Below, piece by piece: positions 1 to 6,811 of a stretch of DNA of 6,811 nucleotides. How positions within the stretch are numbered: position 1 is the stretch's first letter; each line of letters begins with the position of its first letter. The translations under genes were made by a program, and so were the position numbers. A model generated the notes under the pieces. It was not told the origin of the DNA and did not search any database. It saw nothing but the letters and a program-made list of their open reading frames with translations. This DNA is from JBBDXS01 sp964418365 (GTDB lineage Bacteria; Chloroflexota; Dehalococcoidia; DSTF01; RBG-16-68-14), in NCBI GenBank assembly GCA_964418365.1, contig CAYQLM010000123.1, positions 1 through 6,811 on the forward strand. Reading direction: 5' to 3'.

Positions 1-889
1 CCACCGCCGCACCGTCAAGTTGCCCGGACCATTCGGGCAACGCGGTCTGCCAGAATGCTGGGCAAAGGACCTTGTACGGACACCACCGGCAGCCCTGCGA
101 CGAGGGCGACGCGAACTCCTCGGGCGCCGCGCCTGCACTCACCTTCCCGTTGTAGGCATCGAGGAGCGCTACCGCTTCGGCCGCCTCCCGCGCGCACTCG
201 AATGGATCGAGCGCAACCTCGATGCCAGCCCCGGCTAGGGGAAAAAGAAGCCCTCGCAGCGGCCACCATCCGAGCTTCTCCTTCACCAGGTATCCGTAAA
301 TGCGGAGTTGCCGTATATACGCGGCCTTCACGACATCGCCCTGTGTCGCCTCGTCATACTCCACGATCGCGCCGCTCTTGTAGTCGACGACTTCGTCGGC
401 GCGGATTACGTCGGGTCGTCCAAGCAGCTTTCCGTCGCAGGCAGTGAATTCTTGCTCGCGAATGCTGACACTGAGGCCCGTGCCCGAGCGCTGCTTCGCG
501 TTCGGCGCGGTTGCGGGCGGTGGTCCAGCGGAGAGGCCCTCTGCCCGGAGAACCACGCTCGCGCGCGCAACGTAGTAGCCGGGCCACGCCGTCGGCGAAC
601 CGAAGCGGCGGTCGAGCGGGTGCACGTCGGCGCGCTGCTGCAGGGTCGCGATAACCTGGTTCCACAGCCGCTCGACAGCCGCGTCGAGAGTCTCCTCCCT
701 GAGGTCGACCTCGACAAACTTCTCGAGCACTTCATGATAGGCGGTGCCGAGCCACGCTTTCGGACTTCCGAGGACGAACTTGGAACTCCCGGTGGCTCTT
801 GAGAGGCCAGCGCGAAGGAAGCAGACGCGCATGGTCTCCGCAAGGGTCGGGCTGGTTGCGCGAATCTTGCGAAGCTCCAGGGGGCTCAC
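1..889 (-). CDS. PD-(D/E)XK nuclease with Cas4/AddB-like Fe-S cysteines (partial, 3' end off window)
   Basis: Minus-strand frame open from a GTG at 889-887 to the left edge: 296 codons, no stop. It reads as a RecB/AddB/Cas4-type nuclease, a family that cuts DNA with a metal-dependent PD-(D/E)XK site. Visible motifs: LGTAYHEVLE with His52; GRPDVI with Asp160; VVDYKSG with Asp169 and Lys171; QLRIYGY (Gln194, Tyr198), the usual QxxxY motif. Cys23, in MRVCFLRAG, and a late C-x2-C-x5-C (Cys267, Cys270, Cys276) match the split four-cysteine arrangement that binds a 4Fe-4S cluster in Cas4 and AddB. Residues about 120-138 are a Pro/Gly-rich linker. The GTG start is chosen because it is the first start after the helicase stop (two bases away), follows a GGAGG, and keeps the segment before Cys23. 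An in-frame ATG at 832-830 would remove the first 19 residues. The cysteine cluster is normally near the C-terminus, so little is probably missing. Family call is strong; exonuclease versus endonuclease activity is not determinable. Confidence 0.9.
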   Translation of the reverse strand, partial: MSPLELRKIRATSPTLAETMRVCFLRAGLSRATGSSKFVLGSPKAWLGTAYHEVLEKFVEVDLREETLDAAVERLWNQVIATLQQRADVHPLDRRFGSPTAWPGYYVARASVVLRAEGLSAGPPPATAPNAKQRSGTGLSVSIREQEFTACDGKLLGRPDVIRADEVVDYKSGAIVEYDEATQGDVVKAAYIRQLRIYGYLVKEKLGWWPLRGLLFPLAGAGIEVALDPFECAREAAEAVALLDAYNGKVSAGAAPEEFASPSSQGCRWCPYKVLCPAFWQTALPEWSGQLDGAAV

Positions 890-891
890 CG

Positions 892-3800
892 TTAGAACGG
901 CCTCCGCAGCACCTCGAAGATGGACTTCAGCGTGACCTGGCAGCCCGCCGCGACCGCCTGTGCATATGCGGCAGCGAGTTGCGGGCCGACATGGTTGAAA
1001 TCCGTGTTCCAGAGCGGGTGGGTGATGATCTCCACCTGATTCCCGCGCCGTCCCGCCTGAAGCCCGCCGAACGTGACCTGCTGCCACCCCGGCATCGCCG
1101 CGAAGTAGGGGCCGGCGGCTGCGGCTTCAAGTCCTTGCCAATACGAGACCGAAAAATCAATCGGCGCGTTGGGATCGAGGGCGAGACGCGCCAAGTCGAG
1201 TCCCAACCGCCAGTCGAGAATGTTGTGGTACGCCAGGTTGCTGAAGTCGCGGAGACAATCTGGGCAGGACGTTCGGCACAGCGCACCGTGTGATGGGTTG
1301 CCCTGCGGATCCGTCTGCGCGACGAGCGGGTCGTAGAACGTGTTGCTCGTCTGGCCAACCACGAAGCGCAACAGATTCTCGGCCTCCACCGGAGTGCCGA
1401 AATACGAGCTATAACCAGCGCCGTTCTCCAAGATGTCCGAGATGAAGATCTGACCGATGACTTGGCCGTTGGGATCTTGCATGACGCGAAGACCGACCTT
1501 CAGTTCGCGCTCGTCGATGTCGAGTCGGTCCGCTGCAGCTCGACGCAGCAGGAACCCGAGCGAGTACAGCGAAGCTCGCCCCTCGACGCGGAGAGGAACC
1601 GCGCTGACGCCCACGGGCCATGTCTGGATTCCAAGGACGAGAACGTCGGTCAGCTTGACGGAGGCGAGAGAGCGCCGGTCTGGCGCACCACCTGGGGCCA
1701 GGGGAGGATTGGTGACCCCAACTTTCGTGAGCGCATCGCGCGTCACCCAAGTTTCACCCTGCGCGAGCTTCTCGAAATCGAACTGTTGGCCGTCGTTATC
1801 GTTGATGACGTAAACGGTGTCCTGGCCGCTCCAGATCTCGAAGTTCGCGACCGGCGTCGGCGTCCAACTCGAAGGGACTCCCATCTTCGGGCGCGATGCT
1901 CGTGCGGTCCATTCGAACACGCCGTCAAAATCCCGGCTCCCGCCAAACCATGGACAGGTTGTGAAGCCCCGCGGCTGAGACAAATTCACCTGCTCGTAGT
2001 CTGGAGGTGCCGCTCCGCAGACGGGACAGGACTGTGCCGGAGGCTGAGACCCGTCGACCGCCTGGCACTGCCGACACAGTCCGACGGGCAGTGGTGGCCC
2101 GAGCGGGTTTGGCATTTCGACGACCGCGTTCCCTTTCGGCTGGTAGTCGACGACACCGATCGCAGTGTGGATGAGACCGTCCTTCACCGTTTCAGACGCG
2201 GGGGCGAATTGGCTGATCGCGATGTCGAGATCCCGATCCACGACGCCTTCGGGCGGCCACTCGTACGCTGCCCCCGGCCGCTCGTGGAACAAGTAGCGCA
2301 CGCGCGAGGGGAAGCCGAACATCGGAAGAACACCAAAGTTGGCCAGTCGCTCGCTCAGCGACCTCTGTGACAACCGCTGGTCGACTGATGCCGCCGTTAC
2401 CCGCCCAACGAGTTGCGTTTGGATGTACCTGATGAGCGCAGCCCGTTGCGCCTGCATCTGAGGCGTCGTGTACGACAACAGCACGTCACACGTGCGAGCG
2501 ATCGCAGCTTGATTGTTCTGGATCCACGCGTCGACCAGCTGCGCGATGGTGGCGCCGGGCGGCGAACCAGACGGCGGCTGCGCAGGCGGAGCGCCCCAAT
2601 CGACAGCGTCACCGAACTCGCCGTGCACGCTATCGCCGCCTTGTGTCACGAACAGACTAAGCGCGACGAACGCTTGCCGCAGGACTTCCTTCGCGAGGAC
2701 GCGCTGGAGGATCGCCTCGCGGCGCATGTCTACATACGGCTGGGTCGGCGGATCTGACGTGATTCGGTCCGGTCGCTGGAAGTAATAGTCGTCGTGGCTG
2801 CGCCCGCGGCAGAGCGTGAGTGCCACCGACACACCAGCACCACGCCGGCCAGCGCGACCAACACGCTGCTGGTAGTTGAAACGCATGGGCGGCATGTTGG
2901 CCATCATGACGGCGAGCAGCGAGCCGATGTCCACGCCGGATTCCATCGTTGTCGTCACGCTCAGCAGATCGATCGGGTCGGTGACTTGAATCTCGTCCGG
3001 CGGAGGCAAGCAAATATCTTGGAAGAGTCGCTGGCGCTTGCGGCCGTCCTTCTTGTTCGTCTGCCCGGTGAGCTCTTCGCAGTTGAGTCGAAACAGAGGG
3101 CCAGCCTCCGTCGCAAGGTAGCTGTAGTAATCACACGCGACTTGGGCAGCCGCAAGCGGCTGCGCAGGAACGAGCGGGATGTGGCAATCGGTGCAGATGC
3201 CTCCCGACGCGTGCAGGTGAACCCGGCGACACTGCCCGCACTCGAAGTAGCTCGTTCCCGGACGTGCGAGACAGAGGTTCTGAGGGACGAGGACGTGCTG
3301 GGTGAGCACGCCTGCACCGTTGAGGTAGTTCAACACTTCGCTAGCGAAGGTCGCGGGGCTAAAGCCGTGCAGCTGAGCGACAGCCGCCAGATACTGAGCA
3401 ACGTATGCCGGAGGGTTCGGCTGACTGGCAGCGCCGTGTGTAGAAAGGCGGCGCCGTGCGCCGAGCAGCCGAATAACTCCATCGGCCGCTTCATGGACGA
3501 GCGCGTTCGGAGCGGGCGCGGCGATGCGGTCGGTCGTCGCGCACGCCAGCCGTAGGGACTCGAGGCCGCGACGACCCGAGGCGAAGACGACATCCATCAC
3601 CTCAAGGAGCGATTGATCCTGAATCCTGCGGAGATGATCGCGCTGCTGCTGGCTCAGTTGCGCCGCCGCCTTTGCCTGAGGGATCGAACCAGGCGCGCCC
3701 CACGTGTAGAGGTCACGCCAGCTACCCTCCTTGGTTCGAGGGGCGGTCCAGAGAACGTCCTGTGTGAAACCGCCCGGGTTCGTCCCATTGGCAAGAAGCT

Positions 3801-6462
3801 GAGCCGATGCATCAGCCGAGAGCTGGCCGATGTGGAATGGACCCTGGGCTGCTCGAACCAGAATCTGTTGCGCCGCGGTCTGACAGCTGAGTCCGGGATG
3901 CGAAGGCGACGGTACCTGTGCGGTTGCTGCATTGGCGGCCATCGATAGGGTCGCGGCTTCTGCCGGGTGCGTCCCGCTGAACGCTGCGGCGAGTACCTGT
4001 TGCGGCGCGGGCAGGATCTGTCCGCCCACCTGGGCTGCAAAGGCCTGTGCGCCCACTCCTTGGATTGTGATCGCACCAGTGATCGATTGGCGGAGGGCGT
4101 CGCGATAATGGGAGAATCGCATTCCCGCCGAGAGCTTGGCAGCGTCTTGTCGGCTATCGGAAAAGACAACCAGCTTTCGTGACTGGCTCGGGCCTTGGGG
4201 CGCAATGTTGCGAAGAAGGGCGTCCGAAAGAACCTGCGCAATCTTCTGGAAGCCGGTTCGAAGAGTGCGCACAGGCGATCCGATTTGGCGGCGAGACCAA
4301 TCGGCGTCACATCGCGGACAGCGAGCTGGATGGGCCTGCCTCGCGCTTTCTCCTGGGGGCGGAGTCGGAGAATGCATCGCCGGCACGTAGTAGAGGTATC
4401 CAGGGCCCCCGAGTGCGACTTTGCCGTCTGCCGGAGCGAAGCGTGCGGCTCGCCAAGCTCGCGGAACGCCGTCCTGCGTCCACTGCGCGGACGCTGGTGT
4501 TATGCCGGGAGCTCCCGGCCAATAGACTGCGTATCGAAGGTAGTCGCGATCCATCGATGCCATGTCTGGCGACGCCTCAAGATCCGGATGGTCAGGACTG
4601 AGGTACCACTCATTTGGATTCAGTCCCGTGTCTCGGCGGTATCCACCGAAGAAGATATCTCCGCATGCCTCACAGTAGAGAAGCTCCAGGACACGTGAAC
4701 CGCATCCGCAGGTGAGCGTCGGAACGTAGTGAAGCGCCCCAGCAGGGGCCGCAGCGTTGCGAGGTGGAACCTGGTTGCATCCCGGGTTGGTGCATGCCCA
4801 CAGCCCCTGAAGGTTGCGGAAGATGATGTGGGCTCGAACGGGGAGCGGCGAAGTGCCGCTTACTCCCCGAGCAGCCGATAGGCCGGCGAGCAGGCCTTCC
4901 ACTGCCTCGACACCGTCGGGCAGCGGAAGCCCGGGGAACATCGACGCCGCGAGCTGCTCGGGGAACCGCGGTTCCAGTTGAGGAGCGTTCGCCGGACCGG
5001 TGGCACAGGCCAGGCGGAGCGCGTCGGCTGCCATGACGTGGGCGAGCGCGGACTCGAGAATCGACTCCGGGCTTGCGCCGGCCTGCACCGCGGGTGCGCC
5101 GCTGGCGGCCTGGAAGACAGTCGCTGCCGCGGGCGTCAGAGACGGCGAGGCTCGAAGAGCATTGCGGAGTTGGCGCAGCGCGTGGACGTTCGCCCGCACC
5201 GGACCGAATGCGCCGACGTTCAGTGGCTGGGTCGCGCCACCAACGATTCGAAAGCGATTCTGATCGCGGCCGAAAAATGACTCCAGATACTGCAGACCGG
5301 CGGCGCCACTCGCCACAGAGGCACTCGAGGCGATGATGCGGAGCTGGTTAGAATCCGGGACGAGGCCGATGCGATCAAGGAGTACGCGGATGAGGTACGC
5401 CACCTCCGTGCCAGGGGTCCCGCGATACGTGTGCAGCTCGTCGACGACCAGGTGGAAGATGTGGGAGGGATCTTGTTGGAGCCACTGCCTCGTCTGGTCG
5501 AAGATCGCTGCCTCGACACCGCGCATCAGCATGATGTTCAGCATCGAGTAGTTGGTGATGAGGATGTCCGGGGGGTGATCCTGCATGTCCCAACGCGACC
5601 ACATCTCGCCGCCGTCCATATTGGGGAAGAACCGCGCCGCGGGCATCCCTGCCACGAGCTGCGCGTCGCGATGTGCCTCGGCGAGCTCGGTTCGGAGCCT
5701 GCCGGCTGCCGTTGAGGAACGGTTCCCCGATACGGGTGTGCGTCTTGTATAGCGCCCGAAGTAGATGTGATTCCCGGCGCGATGCGCTTGTAGCCACGCT
5801 CGCGCGTGCGCTCCATCCAAGCCGTCGCGGAGGCGCGCGAGCTGGTCTTCAACAAGCGCATTCAGCGGATAGAGGATCAGCGCGCGGACGGCGGACGTCC
5901 GGTTCTCCTGCGATCTCTGGGCAACCCTAGGAGCCCAACGCCTCCTGCTCCCCTGCATCGACCAGTGATTCCACCAATCCCACTGCGCCGGTCGAGGGCC
6001 AGGCGCCTGCCATCCGATCGATTCTCGGACGAGACCTGCCGCGATCGGCAGCAGGAAGCACTCCGTCTTCCCGGAACCTGTCCCCGTCGTGACCACTACA
6101 TCGTGACCGTGGACGACTGACTCTTCGAAGACCTCGCGCTGGTGTGTGTACAGCTCGCGCGGCTGTCCGTTCGGGAGGGTCGGGGGGAAGAGGCCCTGTG
6201 ACACGAATGCCGACAGGTCCGCAACGTTGGGCTGCGGCCAGCTCGGCCCCAGGAGAGCCTGCGCTGCCTGAGAGAACGTCTGACCACAGACCTGATACGC
6301 CGGTACGGGCTCGATGAGCGGGCGCCTGTAGAGCCGCCCATCTACGTCGAGCAGCGCACGTCGTTCAGCGACGAGATCCGGGTACCTGAGATCAAACGGG
6401 CTGTCGAGGTACCTGAAGTATGTATCGCGGAGGTCTTCAAAGATCGCCAGCGGGTTGCTCAT
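892..6462 (-). CDS. Giant superfamily 2 DEAD/DEAH-like helicase with zinc clusters and DUF1998-type C-terminus
   Basis: 1856 residues, uninterrupted, probably an ATP-driven DNA translocase or helicase in the cytoplasm. Order of motifs: YTHQREVF (105-112) before Walker A TTGTGSGKTE (125-134); a Trp-rich insert (151-176); motif Ia YPLNALVEDQ (198-207); GGEMWSRWDMQ (284-294); motif Ib TNYSML (303-308); motif II DELH (341-344) in DELHTYRGTPGTEVA; motif III SSAS (379-382); motif IV VVFSDSRQDAAKLS; motif V TTTMESGVDIGSL (1170-1182); motif VI QQRVGRAGRRG (1198-1208). Cysteine pairs lie at 557/562, 585/587, 597/600, 715/718, 1075/1078, 1090/1093, 1463/1466 and 1479/1482. The end carries ISDILENGAGY (1675-1685) and C-x3-C-x2-C (1729, 1733, 1736) followed by an Asn/His segment, as in DUF1998 proteins such as DrmB, DruE and MrfA. 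A longer reading from an ATG at 6735 adds 91 Pro/Arg-rich residues and lacks support; the ATG at 6462 has an AGGAG five bases upstream and overlaps the previous stop. Size recalls Druantia DruE, but orthology is not established, so no symbol is given. Confidence 0.93.
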   Translation of the reverse strand: MSNPLAIFEDLRDTYFRYLDSPFDLRYPDLVAERRALLDVDGRLYRRPLIEPVPAYQVCGQTFSQAAQALLGPSWPQPNVADLSAFVSQGLFPPTLPNGQPRELYTHQREVFEESVVHGHDVVVTTGTGSGKTECFLLPIAAGLVRESIGWQAPGPRPAQWDWWNHWSMQGSRRRWAPRVAQRSQENRTSAVRALILYPLNALVEDQLARLRDGLDGAHARAWLQAHRAGNHIYFGRYTRRTPVSGNRSSTAAGRLRTELAEAHRDAQLVAGMPAARFFPNMDGGEMWSRWDMQDHPPDILITNYSMLNIMLMRGVEAAIFDQTRQWLQQDPSHIFHLVVDELHTYRGTPGTEVAYLIRVLLDRIGLVPDSNQLRIIASSASVASGAAGLQYLESFFGRDQNRFRIVGGATQPLNVGAFGPVRANVHALRQLRNALRASPSLTPAAATVFQAASGAPAVQAGASPESILESALAHVMAADALRLACATGPANAPQLEPRFPEQLAASMFPGLPLPDGVEAVEGLLAGLSAARGVSGTSPLPVRAHIIFRNLQGLWACTNPGCNQVPPRNAAAPAGALHYVPTLTCGCGSRVLELLYCEACGDIFFGGYRRDTGLNPNEWYLSPDHPDLEASPDMASMDRDYLRYAVYWPGAPGITPASAQWTQDGVPRAWRAARFAPADGKVALGGPGYLYYVPAMHSPTPPPGESARQAHPARCPRCDADWSRRQIGSPVRTLRTGFQKIAQVLSDALLRNIAPQGPSQSRKLVVFSDSRQDAAKLSAGMRFSHYRDALRQSITGAITIQGVGAQAFAAQVGGQILPAPQQVLAAAFSGTHPAEAATLSMAANAATAQVPSPSHPGLSCQTAAQQILVRAAQGPFHIGQLSADASAQLLANGTNPGGFTQDVLWTAPRTKEGSWRDLYTWGAPGSIPQAKAAAQLSQQQRDHLRRIQDQSLLEVMDVVFASGRRGLESLRLACATTDRIAAPAPNALVHEAADGVIRLLGARRRLSTHGAASQPNPPAYVAQYLAAVAQLHGFSPATFASEVLNYLNGAGVLTQHVLVPQNLCLARPGTSYFECGQCRRVHLHASGGICTDCHIPLVPAQPLAAAQVACDYYSYLATEAGPLFRLNCEELTGQTNKKDGRKRQRLFQDICLPPPDEIQVTDPIDLLSVTTTMESGVDIGSLLAVMMANMPPMRFNYQQRVGRAGRRGAGVSVALTLCRGRSHDDYYFQRPDRITSDPPTQPYVDMRREAILQRVLAKEVLRQAFVALSLFVTQGGDSVHGEFGDAVDWGAPPAQPPSGSPPGATIAQLVDAWIQNNQAAIARTCDVLLSYTTPQMQAQRAALIRYIQTQLVGRVTAASVDQRLSQRSLSERLANFGVLPMFGFPSRVRYLFHERPGAAYEWPPEGVVDRDLDIAISQFAPASETVKDGLIHTAIGVVDYQPKGNAVVEMPNPLGPPLPVGLCRQCQAVDGSQPPAQSCPVCGAAPPDYEQVNLSQPRGFTTCPWFGGSRDFDGVFEWTARASRPKMGVPSSWTPTPVANFEIWSGQDTVYVINDNDGQQFDFEKLAQGETWVTRDALTKVGVTNPPLAPGGAPDRRSLASVKLTDVLVLGIQTWPVGVSAVPLRVEGRASLYSLGFLLRRAAADRLDIDERELKVGLRVMQDPNGQVIGQIFISDILENGAGYSSYFGTPVEAENLLRFVVGQTSNTFYDPLVAQTDPQGNPSHGALCRTSCPDCLRDFSNLAYHNILDWRLGLDLARLALDPNAPIDFSVSYWQGLEAAAAGPYFAAMPGWQQVTFGGLQAGRRGNQVEIITHPLWNTDFNHVGPQLAAAYAQAVAAGCQVTLKSIFEVLRRPF
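901..905 (-). promoter_or_regulatory. Ribosome binding site (GGAGG) for the nuclease
   Basis: GGAGG on the minus strand lies within the last codons of the helicase, 11 bases before the GTG at 889-887. The spacing is somewhat long, but the site is strong and no other start codon lies closer in this frame. It supports GTG as the nuclease start and coupled translation across the two-base gap. Confidence 0.55.
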
Positions 6463-6811
6463 CGGAGCTCCTGGCGAAGTAGTGCGGCCGCGATCACCGC
6501 GATGTTCTCTGGAATCTCGGTGTATTGGAGGATGCCGCCCTCGTACGACGGCGGCGATCCTGAGCACAAGACGAGGGCCCGTTCGATCAGGAACGGGGGG
6601 CGGCAGCTTGCCGGGACTGAGAGCGTGCGCTTCTGGACGTCGTAGCGGAGGACTTGGCGTCGGCGTCTTCTGATTCTGAGAACGAGATACTTGCCTACCT
6701 GGCCGGGAATTCGAAATGCGGCACCACTCACACAAAACAGCATGTGCCGCTGGTGCCGGAGAGAGAAGCGAAAGAGACCGCCGGACGCGGAGGCAGCGTC
6801 GTCGATCGTCG
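6459..6811 (-). CDS. Unrecognised protein, C-terminal part (5' end off window), translationally coupled to the helicase
   Basis: An open minus-strand frame enters at the right edge (first full codon 6809-6807) and ends with TGA at 6461-6459, giving 116 visible residues. An ATG at 6743 would give 94 residues, but the frame is open upstream of it and I see no ribosome site before it, so the gene probably begins outside the window. I do not recognise the family. Visible features: alternating hydrophobic and charged segments that look like beta strands (KYLVLRI, QVLRYDV), a run of five arginines (visible residues 47-51), a segment with CRPPFLIERALVLCSG, and a hydrophobic helix-like end (IPENIAVIAAALLRQELR). 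There is no membrane segment or catalytic motif I can name. Its stop overlaps the helicase ATG as ATGA, so the two proteins are probably made together and may act together. Amino-acid composition is more protein-like than the Pro/Arg-rich reading of the same DNA in the helicase frame, supporting this frame as the coding one. Confidence 0.72.
   Translation of the reverse strand, partial: TIDDAASASGGLFRFSLRHQRHMLFCVSGAAFRIPGQVGKYLVLRIRRRRRQVLRYDVQKRTLSVPASCRPPFLIERALVLCSGSPPSYEGGILQYTEIPENIAVIAAALLRQELR
6468..6472 (-). promoter_or_regulatory. Ribosome binding site (AGGAG) for the helicase
   Basis: AGGAG on the minus strand, five bases before the ATG at 6462-6460 and inside the last codons of the upstream gene. 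It decides the start in favour of 6462 over the in-frame ATG at 6735. The start also shares ATGA with the upstream stop, so reinitiation by terminating ribosomes is likely. Confidence 0.75.

Noticed and set aside
308..802. Plus-strand open frame of 164 codons at the left end
   Set aside because: Antisense to the nuclease catalytic core, with no domain or plausible translation signal.
406..843. Minus-strand frame of 145 codons in the nuclease region
   Set aside because: The Ser/Arg-rich product lacks motifs, whereas the overlapping frame from GTG 889 carries all PD-(D/E)XK motifs and four cysteines.
1..889. Calling the nuclease cas4 of a CRISPR-Cas locus
   Set aside because: No repeat array or other cas gene is visible, and the gene is coupled to a DUF1998 helicase instead.
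1462..2370. Plus-strand open frame of 302 codons
   Set aside because: It lies wholly antisense to the helicase, is Arg-rich with no recognisable domain, and matches the antisense frames expected in GC-rich coding DNA.
2794..3555. Plus-strand open frame of 253 codons
   Set aside because: Antisense to the helicase across motifs V-VI and the zinc ribbon, biased composition, no ribosome site or motif; a shadow.
892..6462. Assigning the symbol druE, drmB or mrfA to the helicase
   Set aside because: Motifs place it in the DUF1998 helicase group, and size recalls DruE, but the diagnostic partner genes are not in the window and no alignment could be run.

Overview
The window is GC-rich bacterial DNA in which every gene I can support lies on the minus strand. 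Transcription therefore runs from the right edge to the left edge. High G/C at third codon positions and a GTG start suit a GC-rich lineage (for example Proteobacteria, Myxococcota, Actinomycetota or similar), but nothing here fixes the taxon. No tRNA, rRNA, insertion sequence, CRISPR array, integrase or phage structural gene was seen.

Layout in transcription order. (1) 6811-6459: the 3' end of an unrecognised protein gene whose start lies beyond the right edge. (2) 6462-892: a very large superfamily 2 helicase of 1856 residues. It has a complete set of helicase motifs, several zinc-binding cysteine clusters and a DUF1998-type C-terminal cysteine region. (3) 889-1: a Cas4/AddB/RecB-like PD-(D/E)XK nuclease with an apparent four-cysteine iron-sulfur signature. 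It starts at GTG and runs off the left edge. Genes 1 and 2 overlap by four bases (ATGA), and genes 2 and 3 are two bases apart. The three are thus packed as one operon with no room for internal promoters or terminators, and no gene-free stretch exists.

The helicase motor and the Fe-S nuclease probably act together on DNA: the motor would translocate on or remodel DNA and the nuclease would cut it. DUF1998 helicases recur in anti-phage systems (DrmB in DISARM, DruE in Druantia) and in DNA repair (MrfA). The pairing with a Cas4-like nuclease and a small coupled upstream protein does not match the component lists of those systems as I know them. A defence or DNA-repair cassette is the best inference; the exact function is not shown by the sequence. 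Both ends of the operon are cut by the window.
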